Shown here in pieces: positions 46,301 to 57,228 of a DNA stretch of 64,000 nt (position 1 is the stretch's first letter; each line of letters starts with the position of its first letter). This stretch comes from Psococerastis gibbosa (taxonomy: Eukaryota > Arthropoda > Insecta > Psocodea > Psocidae), in assembly GCA_963971405.1 (NCBI GenBank), contig OZ020487.1:30117371-30181370 (forward strand). Reading direction: 5' to 3'. The notes under the pieces were generated by a model. It was not told the DNA's origin, did no database searches, and saw nothing but the letters and a program-made list of their open reading frames with translations. The position numbers and the translations under genes were made by a program.

Positions 46301-48216
46301 ATGGCTGGAGGAAGAAATATAGGGTACACGAAGAAGAGGAAGTCCAAGGATGAGAGAGACAGGAAGCAGAGTAGAGGAGGCTCAAGTTCCACATCCGAAC
46401 AACTGGTGCTGATTATTGATGATGGCGAAATGTTGAGTCAATCATGCTACTGCAGTCACTTGGCTTGTGTATTATTACTGTATATTTCTGTTCAGGTTCA
46501 TTTGCGGCTACGTTGAAGTTTATTGTGAAAGATTGCGACCCAGCCACGGGCTTACCGGACACCGATGAGGGCTACCAAGACGAATACATTGTAAGTTTAT
46601 TTTCCTAAAGTTGTTCTGCCGTGACAGTGTTTTTAGTGAAGTGAATGAGAAATTTTTAGCAGAAAGGCATTGGAGACATAAACCCTCCTTAAAAAAAAAT
46701 CACTTTCATTATATAAATAATTAGATTACTCGTGACTTCGTGGTATTTCATATTAATAAACAAAAAATAACAAAAACTTAGAGTTTTAGAAAAACTTGTT
46801 ATAACAACCCGAATTAGTAAAACCCAAATAATCGTTAAGAAATTAACTTTGTCTAAGAAACCCACTTGTGTTAGTATATAACAAAGATAATTTCTTAACG
46901 ATTATTTGGGTTTTACTAATTCGGGTTGTTATAACAAGTTTTTCTAAAACTCTAAGTTTTTGTTATTTTTTGTTTACTTTCATTATACCCTGTAACAAGG
47001 CATTTAAGCAACATTTTGAATGGTGCACGAATTCCTAAGTGTTTTTCATGGCAAATATTTCCTCCCTGACCTTAAACCGATCATATAAATAAATCACAAT
47101 TGTCAGATATACATTATTTATTTATTAAAATTTCTCAATAAACCAGCAAAAGAATTATACTTTTGAGAGATAGTAATTTTTGAAACTGCGCCGACTCCAT
47201 TGTCTTAGGTAGTACTAGTAGCATTACTATACAAAACAGAAAATAGCGTAGGCCCCGAAATAACTGAGTAAAAAAAGACAAAATATCTGGAATCGTAAGG
47301 CTGTTTATTCGCACATTTCAGGTAGAAGATGTGGAATTGGGAGTTTCCGATCAGATGCAAAAGGTAACTAAGGCCAACTTTAGCGCTGCTTGGGAAGAAG
47401 CAGCCGGTCTAACAGAAGTGGAGGACACGTACTCGCTGTCGAGTGTGCGCACGCTGGAAGAAGCGGTCAAGTCCATCACCAACTTCCTCGGTATGGCCCC
47501 TGCCGACAAGAGCGACAAGATTCCTGAAGGGAAATCCTCACATACACTTTTTCTATCAGGTATGTAGATCAAATCCACTGAGTGGGTTCAGGAAGATCCA
47601 ACGAAAACCATTATTGCCTTAATAGGATATTTAAAACTTTCACTCCGAAATGTAACGCTTTTTTTAGTTATTTTACACAATGAAAGTATTAAAAAATGAA
47701 ATTATGGTAGATATTATATTTTTGTCCTATGAATCCTCGCTCACCCATCGTATGCTGAGGGTGTTCCCAACGTTTTACAACTATAGGTTACTATTATTAT
47801 TATTATTATACAAACAATTTAATGAATATATCCGATTGACCTCTTCAGTCGCCTCTGTAGTCTAGTTATTATTTTATTATCTTAACTACCAGGAGACCGA
47901 GCTGATGAAAAAGTATGCGATATGATTTTTACGTTTTGTTTCTGTTAAATTTGGATAAAAATCGGGTAATCTTTAAAGGAAATTAAAAAATAACAGCTAC
48001 AACAATTAAAAATCAGGATACTTGCTGTTATCTAGGCACTGTATTTTATGAATGTGATAATTCTATAAGAATTGAATTTTTTCAGGTGTTTTCCGAGGTG
48101 GCCATCAAGTGCTTGTTCGCGCGAAGCTAGCATTGGCAGGGGGTATTACTATGCAACTTACAGTAAGATCCTCAGACCCCGAAGTTGCGGAACTCATCAC
48201 GTCTAACATTGGTTAG
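37358..48216 (+). CDS. COPG: Coatomer subunit gamma (COPI coat)
   Basis: Gamma-COP is part of the COPI coat for Golgi-to-ER and intra-Golgi transport (family knowledge). Sixteen GT-AG exons in phase: 37358-37397, 37664-37794, 38214-38546, 39019-39210, 39819-40058, 40683-40886, 41270-41429, 41549-41657, 42717-42834, 43269-43394, 44011-44167, 44461-44654, 44883-45057, 46496-46590, 47322-47559, 48086-48216; 880 aa (human COPG1 874). Exons 2-10 give the adaptin-like HEAT trunk: KSAVLQEAR-like [73 protein letters not shown] linker follows, then the appendage domain: [53 protein letters not shown]. The last three residues are SNIG-type with stop TAG. Nothing is missing or broken, although introns 2, 8, 9, 13 and 14 have taken in mobile DNA. 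Confidence 0.97.
37890..38090 (-). mobile_element. RTE-like C-terminal remnant in COPG intron 2
   Basis: The minus strand reads [20 protein letters not shown], then [13 protein letters not shown], a degraded form of the GRPRxRWxDxVxxDL...WRxxAQDRxxWR pattern at the C-terminus of RTE-like elements. It is short and frame-damaged. Confidence 0.6.
41926..42316. mobile_element. Composite palindromic MITE, copy B
   Basis: Outer ends are GGCGCTTATTCCACCGACC and, by complement, GGCGCATATTCCACCGACC, with TAA at 41923-41925 and 42317-42319. The core is GGTGACGTGGTAACAGACAT. At its centre lies an inner element (41997-42245) flanked by TTA and TAA. That inner element has the same sequence and orientation as the inner element of 3637-4026, including TTGATCAATGATCATAG. 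It lies in COPG intron 8. Confidence 0.87.
42955..43205 (+). mobile_element. RTE-like C-terminal remnant in COPG intron 9
   Basis: The plus strand reads [20 protein letters not shown], a stop, then [38 protein letters not shown] and CCVAGPT. This matches the WWGHV...RRP...DLKxAGxTxxxAQxRxxWR layout of RTE-like elements. It is decayed. Confidence 0.6.
45180..45570. repeat. Dispersed repeat, uninterrupted copy
   Basis: Matches 29395-29695 plus 30965-31050 across the transposon insertion. It contains TCTTCTCTTGTCTC, CACAACTTATCCGACATG and GGCGTTAAACATCGGGGAG. This copy supplies the empty-site sequence for the insertion at 29696. It lies in COPG intron 13. Confidence 0.8.
45780..46180 (+). mobile_element. 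3' end of a non-LTR retrotransposon in COPG intron 13
   Basis: The plus strand encodes [20 protein letters not shown], then [20 protein letters not shown] and HLIEHCLY to a stop. This is the common C-terminus of jockey/CR1-like polymerases (PxxIR...F+xxLKxHL). About 230 bp later the copy ends in a TTTA repeat tail (46148-46175). It is 5'-truncated. Confidence 0.72.
46757..46976. mobile_element. Near-perfect palindromic MITE in COPG intron 14
   Basis: The arms (about 46757-46845 and 46889-46976) are exact reverse complements over roughly 88 bp, including AAAACTTAGAGTTTTAG and TTGTTATAACAACCCG, around a spacer of about 43 bp. Both ends terminate in TA, compatible with a TA duplication as in Tc1/mariner-type MITEs. 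The absence of mismatches between arms suggests recent insertion or arm homogenisation. Confidence 0.85.
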
Positions 48217-50235
48217 ATAATTTTTTGTGCAAACTTGTTGGTGCCTATCGCACGTTTTTAATAATATATGTAACATGCTATGGAAGTATTATTATTTTTT
48301 TTATTGTCACATTTTGGGAAAATCCTCTCAGTAATTGTAGTAGGTAGCCTAGCAGTAGGCTTTGTTAGTGCCAAGTAATAGCAGGTATTTAGCTCTATGT
48401 ATTTGAATGCATACAATTTACGGCAAATATTTAAGAGTCTTATTCCACTTATGATTCAGCAAATGCGCAATATGATATCAGTGATTCTATAGACAGACTC
48501 AACTGCTGTAATTTAATGTGAGTTTTAGCCTTTAGGTCCATAGTGAGATAGAATTACAGTCCAGACACAACTTAAGATAGAATTTTTATAGGTTTAAATT
48601 AAGGCGGAGGATACTAAAGACGTGGCACTATGTCAGGAGGACCTAATTCTGGAACCACGTCCATGTTCACAAGATGTTTGTTTACATCAGTTGATCAAAA
48701 ATTTGAACATTTTGTGATTTGTATTATTAAATTATTTAAATTTAAAGTGATTTCTGATTTTTTAAGTTTCCAGTTTTAACTCGGCGGAGGTGACTGTGAC
48801 TCACGAAAGGCTACGTTGATCCCAACAGTTCGGTAAGTCTATCTACAATTCTAGCTAATAATAATTAGTAAAAACATACTCCCTCCTTCACACTGGCTTC
48901 ATATTCCAGATAGGCCCCTTATGTATAATGTCCAGTTGCGGTAATTTATTTCTCGTGACTTCTTATACCAATTAACATAACAGTTCACATGTTGAATGTG
49001 GGTACCAACCATATACGGCTCATTGGCAAAATGGCAAATACAATGTAAATTCAAGTACAAATGGTGCAAATAATGCGGTTTTGGCCTCGGTAATGAAATA
49101 AGCCCCGCTTTCCACTTTCTATTTTGCGCAAAAATCGATCGCGGAACCATAAATAAGTCGATAAGTGCCATAAACTGAAAAATCATCTGGGCCTTGATGG
49201 GTGTTGATTATTTAGGCGCTAAACACCGATCGGCCGAAGTTATTGCTTATTGAGTTTGAGGATGTCCTGTCGTTTCAAAGCTGTTGGTGTTAGGCACGGT
49301 CATATACTATGTATCACAATGTACAGGAACATTTCTTCATTTGATTGATTTGATACATTATGACATTTCATTTATAACTCTAGGCCTACTAATGAAATTT
49401 CATGGCCTTTATTTCAAAACATTTCTCCCGGGGGAGCCAGGGGGGGGCTCCCTTTCGACCTCCCGATTCCTTGGGCGCCTGCTCAAGGGACACCCTATTT
49501 TTAAAACTTAAAAACGACGTGCGTCCATGAGGGTTAGTTTCATTTTTCTGAAAATGGGGGGAGGGGACGCCAAATGATACACCCCCCCCCCCCACGACAA
49601 TATATTGTTATATTCATGAAAAGAGGTCCGTGAGGTGGCAAAATCAAGAAGCACATAATATATTTCATGCCCTACAATTAATTTTAATGGGGTTGGATGA
49701 TTATTATTTTTATGGAAGTTTTCACTATGAACTGAGCTATTTTAAAATTGTTGAGTAACCTCATGTTAAACATAGGCCTAGGTAGCTGTAAATTTTCCGA
49801 TCGGGCATCATTAGCATAAAATTATGATAAGTAATTTTAGATTGTTTGACTTGAGAGTGGCGAGGCATGACTATATGCTGACCCTAAGCCTACACTACAA
49901 CATGGGTTTATTGTATGGATGGCGCTAACCGTTAAATATAAAGTACAGACTGATTCCCCTTTTTAAATGGGGTTGTGTATTTAATATTCATTTGGTTCAA
50001 ACAGAAATTTTTCCTACAGACCGGCGAATACCCTATTTAAAAAAAAACACTGTACATGGCTGAAATTATTGAAGTTATGGATAAATTCGAAAGCAGTGAC
50101 TTCCGCATATCATCATTCCTGCCATTTATCGTCTCCTTGTGACACACTGCATACTGTACATATGCTTCTGCATTAAAATTGAAAGTAATTAAGCCTGGCC
50201 GTAAAGTATGCCCTAGCCAGACAATAATAATTTAT

Positions 50236-50490
50236 GTGAGGACATGCAGAGTGGTGGTAGAGACTCCGACTTTCACCCGAAAGGATGTTGGTTCGAGTCC
50301 ACACTTGCTACATTTTCTGGCCTTGCTCTGGAGTGCATATAAAGTAGGCGGAAGCTTTCCTATTTGAGTGTAAGGGAGGGCTTTATAGCCCTAATACCGC
50401 AAGGTTGGCTTAGTAATAAAGCAAAAAGTCTTTATTATTATTATTATTTTATTATTTTTATTATTATTATTATTTTATTATTTTTATTAT
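50236..50490 (+). mobile_element. tRNA-Glu-derived SINE, copy 2
   Basis: The head has GCAGAGTGGTGGTAGAGACT, then CTTTCACCCGAAAGG, and an intact B box GGTTCGAGTCC (about 50290-50300). The body has GGGCTTTATAGCCC and GGTTGGCTTAGTAAT, and the tail is TTATTATTA-rich. This copy retains both Pol III promoter boxes best. Confidence 0.88.
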
Positions 50491-51289
50491 TATTAATTGT
50501 TTACTTTTTTAAATATATACCTTCGGCGCAGGGGAGTACCGGCCGAAGAAGAAAATTTAATGTATAAAATGGTAATCTACCTTAGTACCTAGGTACAATA
50601 CCAAATATAGTAACTACGCAACTATCTAAAATGTTTTGTGAGGTCGTTCTCTTTACTTCCCGACTCTGACATTCGTGCTATCACCGCTCCATCATTTTTT
50701 TGGTCGGATTTGGGATGAGCGTGGATGAGATCCTGTGCCAGCAAATTTTTTTATCTTTCTTCGGTTAATACCTGAGTTATTGTTTTCTTGACGAGGAATA
50801 ATGGCCCAATGAGGTCTTCACTAGTTCACTATTCACATTATTACATTGATTTGAACTACTTTGCATCGTCTTCTTTCTTAAAATCCAGTGTAATATGTCT
50901 TCACTCCATCGTGCTCAAGCTCGGAAAAAACCATCAAAAACGTTGCTACTGTCGCAATATCCTGCAAGTGTTAATTCCATTATGACTTTTATTTATAAAC
51001 TACCTTGAGCCAAGATTAGAAATGTATCTGTTGAGCTTGTGAATTATCCTGGCATAGGTACAGTGGTAGCTTTGAGCCAACGGTACTAACTCAAAGACTT
51101 AGATGTTTATGGTAACTACTGAGATAACACATGATTACTAACCCGTAGTTAATAACCCAGGATAACTAAGTCAGTCATATCTCAGGTTTGTACCGCTCGC
51201 TCGCTGACCGATGTACACGTGCAGACTAGAGTTCCATATAGGAGAGATTGGACATTCGCTTTCCGCCAAATCTTAATATACTGTCCGTG

Positions 51290-51995
51290 TGTTGTCACAG
51301 GCCTCCTCTCAAACGACTGGACCGATTATTATGATTTTTTTTGTGTGTGTGTTCATGGAGATTCGATGATGGTTTAAGTTAACAATTTGGTCCACTGGTG
51401 AATGTTTTTATAATTAATTTTAGTAGTTTAAGTAGTTGTTGATTTTGGAATGGTTTACATTGGATCCGCCTGACTACGCTACCATCGCCATCAACTGACA
51501 ACCGACATCAACTGACATCTAGCCGCAGACGGCAGACTTTTAATTTTCGTTTATCCCGACAGTTGGTGCTGCGTGTGTGTTGTGTGTGATTTTGGAATGT
51601 TTTACATTGGACATGTTTTACATTGCGCTACCATAGCTACGATTTTAATTTTCGTTTATCCCGACACCTAACCTACAAATTAAGTTCATATTCAAGTTCA
51701 AATTAGTGTTCGTGTTAGTGTAGAGTTTTGGAGTGTGCATAAAGTAAGAGTAAGAGTAAAGTAAGAGCAGCCAGGCTTGAGGATGCACGATTGCGAGCAC
51801 GGAAAGCTCCCGAGGCGTCACCCATGACGACACCCACCACAATTAATTTACATGAGCAGTGACTGCGAGGCCGTAGGCCGTGCTGCCGCCCGAATTACAT
51901 GAGCAGTGACGGCGAGGACGAAGTCCAAGCTGTCGCCCGCGGCAGGCGCAAATGGTGGAGGCAGCAGCCTAAGGCTGCGCCGGGAACCGCTTGTA
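51290..51995 (+). repeat. Dispersed repeat with duplicated GC-rich block and hairpin
   Basis: It starts with AACGACTGGACCGATTATTA, a motif common in dispersed insect repeats, and becomes GC-rich after 51770. About 49 bp is duplicated in tandem (51850-51944; each unit has TACATGAGCAGTGAC, then GCGAGG and a GCCG- or TCGC-type end). The hairpin GCAGCC-TAA-GGCTGC lies at 51964-51978, then a TATATATATATAT run. A Helitron-like origin is possible, but no CTRR end was confirmed. Confidence 0.4.
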
Positions 51996-52371
51996 TATAT
52001 ATATATATTTGAATTTCTGAGGCCTCTTTCCGCGCCTACTATGAGTCTATGACCAGGAAAAACTTGAAAACACGTACCAGGTGGCCCTAGGATTCAAAAA
52101 ATATTTCTAGCGCACTGGAATGTCTCATTTCTCCTATGAAAAACGTTACTGCTATTGCGTAAACACCAGTTTTTAGCTCCACTAATGCCCCATTGCATTC
52201 TAAAAAATAGCCAGATGCCCAAGTCTTGCCAGGCGTCAGCAACTAGACTACTGGCTCCCTGCTCGGTTTGGCAGCACCTGCTTTTTGGTAGACGTCTTAA
52301 TTCCCCATTGTGAATGAATGACTTAAAGTATTAAGCCTAGACTGAATTTACAGATACAAATAAAAACCTAC

Positions 52372-55300
52372 CGTCATTAGAAGTGAAAAATCCACCTTGA
52401 AGCCACCAAATGCTAAAATTTCAACGGGCCCATGCAATGATTCAATGGAAAATAGTTCTAACTGAAAAAATTAGCATTATTATCGCAGTATCGTCTTTTC
52501 GTCTAGACACTATCTAGATTATTTTTCAAATTTTCATAAGCCGATAACTCTGATTATACTAGACGCCTTCACTAGCCTTACAGCAGTTCTATTGATATGC
52601 ATAGCTTGTTGGACTAGTAACCTAAATAGGCCTACTCAGCAGGCTGTTACGTATTAAGTGGTGGTGGTCAGAGGCCCCAAGTTCGGGTTTCAGCCTCCGA
52701 CGTATTTTAGTGGGCTTAGTCCTCAGACGTTGACATTTTTTCCTATCGAGTCTCGAACCTGTAGTTTTTGTACATTGTCCAGTGCTCTGCCAACTGCACT
52801 ATTAAAAGTAATATATGGGCTTGATAATTCGATAAAACCACTCAATTACAAACTTAAGTACTGTATACTTGTATAGCTTGGCGTGAAATACTGTGCCATC
52901 TCGCTTCGCCTCCACTGCAAATACAATAGGATTTTTGAGACTCTTTTACCATAAGGAAGCTATGATGCTAAAGTCAGCGTGGAGCATATCAAATTGACAG
53001 TTTCTAATCTTTTGACATTGACTTACCTCAAGTCCCAGCAGACCTTCGCTTTCCATTTCCAGTTGACTGATTATACGTGACGTTTGCCGACTCTAAAAAC
53101 ACATTCATGTCATTGGCTAGGTGGCCACAGCAATTGAAAAGTCGATAGATTGAGTATTTTCTCTGCATAAGAATGCTGACAGTCTTCGTTAATAATACGG
53201 TAAGGTTCCATTTTTCCATTTTTTATATTTCAGTGTCTACTATTGTAGGTAATGAGGGGGTGGGGGGTGTTGCTGAATGTCAGTGATTTAGACAGAGGGC
53301 CAGTTTTGGGTGCTAAGGGCTGCACAAGGAACTACCGCTTACTTGAGCTTGAGCGTGATAAATACATGAATAACAATTTTTTTTCAATAGACCTTGTCCG
53401 GGGTTACTGGACAAGGAACAAAGTGAAACGTGAGTGTAATATAAATCGGTTATAATAAACACTCGGATAAGAAAGACGATTTTTGGCCCCGCCGAAGCCT
53501 AATAAGCTGATGTTTACATGTAACCTGCTTAGTAAATGACGCCATCTCGGTTAGAAAGGAACCTTTTGAGATTTTGGGGGTAACATTGACTGAAAATCCC
53601 AGTTTCGCACAAACGATGAGTCGTTGTTAGGAAACATCTGACTATTGTTTTCAAGTGGTAGAAGGTTGAACCTCTCTTAGTAAAGAACGTCTGTTACTAG
53701 AGAACATCCGGCTTGGTCCCACCGAATCTCTTGCAACTGAGTTTTACTGTACTCACGGTTTATTTTGGCAGGAGAAAGTGAAAGACTTACTTGATAAGTG
53801 ATCAGGGAACAAGAGATTATCATATTGATGTGAGGTAGTAAGTACACCATCAACCACAGGACGATAGTCACGCCGTTGTCTAAAATGCAGGCATTATCCT
53901 TCTGGCAGTGGGAAGGTATTGTTACCAGCTGATTGAAACAGTATAGAATCTCCAAAAGGTTCGTTCTAGATATAAACCACAGGTGCGGAGAAAATATATT
54001 ATTAATCTGGGTGGAGAGACTGATTAAAAACTGGCGTCGAACACACAAGTGGCGCAGTTTCAAGCGTGAAATAGTGCCTGGAACAATATTAGCTAGAAAT
54101 AATTAAGTCTTAGTCCGATGTATTGCGATTGAATTGCATGTATATCCAAAAGCGAAACCGTACACGGGCTTGCGGTATATCATTTTACTGCTCTGTACAC
54201 TCTACATATTATCGGAGACGACTTACTAGACGTGTCATTCATGAAACATGCAATCAAGACCAAGGTCTGACCCTGGTCATCTCCGCCTGATATTCTCAGT
54301 ACCTGGCAGAAGATATTCTCAAAATAAAACCGCCTATTCCCCAGAATTGTGGCTGGATTAAGCTTCCTGAGGTCAGTAAATAAACCGTTCTTTTCACTGT
54401 TGATTTTATTTATTTAGTTATCTGGATTTATGTGGATGGTAAAAAGCAGCTATATGAGGAGGACTCGAATACTATGACAGTTGCCGATTATGTTAAGTCG
54501 ATACCTACTTACTTGCGAGGATGATACATCGGTACCCAGTTATGTTACGACGCTCCCTCATTTTTTTTTGCATTTTTAAAAAATGAAATATAATCAATTA
54601 AGTGTGGCTAATATTTTTAGAGTATAGTTTTATTGACGTATAACAAGAAAACGTAAAAAAAAAATTTAAAATGAAAAAGTTTCATGCAAATATTCCAGAT
54701 TTATATGCTCTCCATAGCATGGTCAGAAAATTTATTTATTGGGGGCCAAAAAGCCTTCGGGTAAATCTCCACATGTATTTTGAATTGTGAGTCGTTAATT
54801 TTTAATTTCATTACGCAGACATATCGGTATCTAGTGCTGTATATTTATAAGATAGCTATGTGTAACTTGACTTTTTGCGTGATTTTCAACGGCCATAAGT
54901 CTAAACGTCACGTTATGCCTTGAGTTTGCGTGTGTAAATTTTGCCTTGTTTGGTCAAATGACATGGCCTAGTTTAGTTCGAGTGTTGTTCTCTATTTAGG
55001 GAGACTTCTTCTATCTGTGGGTCATATCTAGTTTTTTTTAATACATGATGTAGATTTATGTGAGTTAGCCTGACATAGTTGACTTATGGCTTGTATCACA
55101 GACAAGGATTTTATTCGGCGTTTTTCCTTATCATATCTCATGTCCGCTGTTCAATTTATAGGTACAGTAAATTCTGTGAACTAGTACTGAGTACCGTATT
55201 TAATCAAATAAAACATTTTTTGGCTTTAGACATTACATTATCATTGCTTGCTGCATGTACCTAACCTATATGTTTATATGTAACAAAGCTGTGGATATGA

Positions 55301-57228
55301 CCCAGTACCGTAATTGACAATGCTTTCGTAAAAGTACAGAGTCTACTGTATAATTCAATAGCCTACACAGGTATTGTAATTAAACATCTGTATCAAAGAG
55401 TGAAAATTTGAATAATTGTTTAGTTCTTGTAAATTACGAACTTTTAACTGACTTTGACAAATCTTAATTTTTTGGAAGTGAAACTTAACCCTATGTGTTA
55501 AACTGTCAAGCAATTGGAAAAAGTAGATTTACCTATCAAAACATTTTCGCCGGTAATTGTAGGCCCAACGACCCTTTCGACACCGCCTTAAGGTGGACAA
55601 TTATATTATCTTACGTATTATCAGAAGATAAAATATATTTCATGAGAACTAAGTGATAATCTAGCTACAATCTACTACAATATGTAGCCCACTCGTCAAG
55701 TACTGTACACTAGGGTGTGCCGAAAAATATTTTTTTTTTTAGTTTTAATAAATTTAGTGCGAAAAACTTGCGAATTATATATAGAAAATAAATATACATT
55801 TTTTTTTTAAACCGGCTGACCCCTCCCGGTCACGCTTGGTCTTTTTTAAACGTAATAGTTAGATTCATTTTGTTTCTCAACAAAGAACAATGTGCTTTAT
55901 TATATAGCGATTATTTTTTCTTAGGCCTACCCTTAGGCTTAGGCTGACCCCAGCGTGACAAGTCATTTTTTTATTTAGTGCTGGGGATTTATGGTTCGTT
56001 TTTTATTGATTGTTCAATTATATATATACTTACTTACATACTTAGGTCCGAACAGCATTTTGTCAAGTAGGTGCTGCTGTTTATCTACAGCATTAGGAAG
56101 TTGCTAATACATTCGCAATTTAATAAAACACATTATTCTTGTGTGGAGAAACGAAAAAATATAACTATTACGTGAAAAAAAGTATCCTGATGATTTTTTA
56201 AAACCATAAATAAAAAAATATAAATATTGACTTTTTTGTTCTATTACTAAGCCAACCTAGCGGAGTTAGGGCTATAAAGCCCCCTCTTACACTCAACTAG
56301 GAAGGCCCGGGACCGCCTGCATTACATGTCCTCCGGAGCATGGCCAGAAAATGTAGGAAGTGTAGGACTCGAACCAACAACCTTTCGGGTGAAAGTCAGT
56401 GTCCGTACCACTACTCTACATGTCTTGACAATCGTAAAAATCGGAAATTTTCAATATTATTGAAAATTTTGTCAAATGTCCATCATGCGCCACTGGAAGA
56501 TATCAACAGATTTGAAAAATAGCTTTTGTATATATTTATTTTTTTATATAATTTGCAAATAGTTTTACACGCTATTAAAACGTTACAGAAATTAAACTTG
56601 TTTTCCAACCTACCCTACTGTACTTGCTGCATGTACTATAGTAGCACTTACCGGCTTTTCGCTCTTTCGATAGTTGCCCAAGCGAATCATTGACATTTCT
56701 GAAATTGCAGCCCAAAAAATACATAGCTGATGTAAACATTAAATTGACATACATGACTGTGAATCTATTGGTAAAGTACGCAATCGTTGCTGACACGTAG
56801 TGGTTTGATTTTGCAAAGTTTGACATGTAAAAGGACATTTGAACTAATCCAAATATTAGTCCCAGTGCAATATGGCTAAGCACAACTCCCTTGTAGGGCG
56901 TATAAAAACGCAAACTGTACAATTTCTCCAAGAGGATATCTATGGACTTGTGGTAAAAGAGCATGGAGAGGAAAGAGACGTATAGGGAACCCCAGTACAA
57001 GGTTGTCTCCAAAACAACTTTTCCCCGTAAGATTTCGTCCCCTTTCGCCATAATTTCATTTTGTAATGGGCTCTGCAGTGTAAATACGCTGCAGAGTATG
57101 CCTCCAAGGAAACTTCTGTAAATAATATTGATCCACCATTTCATAGATAATTTCTGAGGATTCCAGTATATGTTAACACATCCGAAAAACTTTGACGAAT
57201 ATTTGCAAATCTTTTCTGCGATTTCCAT
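52372..57228 (-). CDS. Insect gustatory receptor (7-TM), 3' end not found
   Basis: Ligand-gated chemoreceptor of the insect Gr family, in the dendritic membrane of taste neurons (family knowledge). Four in-phase exons on the minus strand: 57228-56652 (192 codons, MEIAEKICKYSSKFFGC), 54092-53791 (RLKLRHLCVRRQFLISLS, HLWFISRTNLLEILYCFNQL), 53092-53027 (SRIISQLEMESEGLLGLE), 52461-52372 (LELFSIESLHGPVEILAFGG, FKVDFSLLMT). They make 345 codons. Exon 1 has several hydrophobic segments. The last two exons match the conserved Gr C-terminal region, where L/FSLxLLHxPxxFxAxGFFxLDxSLL precedes the TYhhhhhQF end. That final exon was not recognised downstream, so the model is incomplete or the gene is truncated. 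The first intron (2.56 kb) contains a SINE. Confidence 0.85.
52660..52815 (-). mobile_element. tRNA-derived SINE, second family
   Basis: On the minus strand TAGTGCAGTTGGCAGAGCAC (A-box region, about 52803-52784) is followed by GGTTCGAGACTC (B box, about 52759-52748) and a non-tRNA body. The A and B boxes are well kept, but no acceptor stem can be drawn, so this is a SINE or tRNA pseudogene rather than a functional tRNA. It lies in the receptor's intron 3. Confidence 0.6.
54713..54772 (-). repeat. Truncated remnant of the tRNA-Glu SINE
   Basis: GCTCTCCATAGCATGGTCAG and GCCTTCGGGT resemble the body and anticodon-arm segments of the SINE copies at 2812 and 56229. The intervening sequence is decayed. 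Confidence 0.45.
56229..56432 (-). mobile_element. tRNA-Glu-derived SINE, copy 3
   Basis: On the minus strand it has the same head and body as 2812-3011: CATGTAGAGTAGTGGT, CTTTCACCCGAAAGG, a B box GGTTCGAGTCC (intact), GGGCTTTATAGCCC and GGTTGGCTTAGTAAT, with an A-rich tail. It lies in gustatory-receptor intron 1. Confidence 0.88.

Larger units (their letters stand above)
48217..52371. other. Intergenic region between COPG and the gustatory receptor
   Basis: COPG and the receptor gene converge here. The region holds the COPG 3' UTR, a G/C-rich stretch (about 49425-49600) with inverted CCCGGGGGAG-type motifs, a SINE (50236-50490), TATTAT microsatellite runs, and a GC-rich repeat block (51740-51995). 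The missing last exon of the receptor should be here but was not found. Confidence 0.6.

Noticed and set aside
52735..52815. Possible tRNA gene on the minus strand
   Set aside because: A and B boxes are present, but no acceptor stem pairs and the sequence continues into a SINE-like body.
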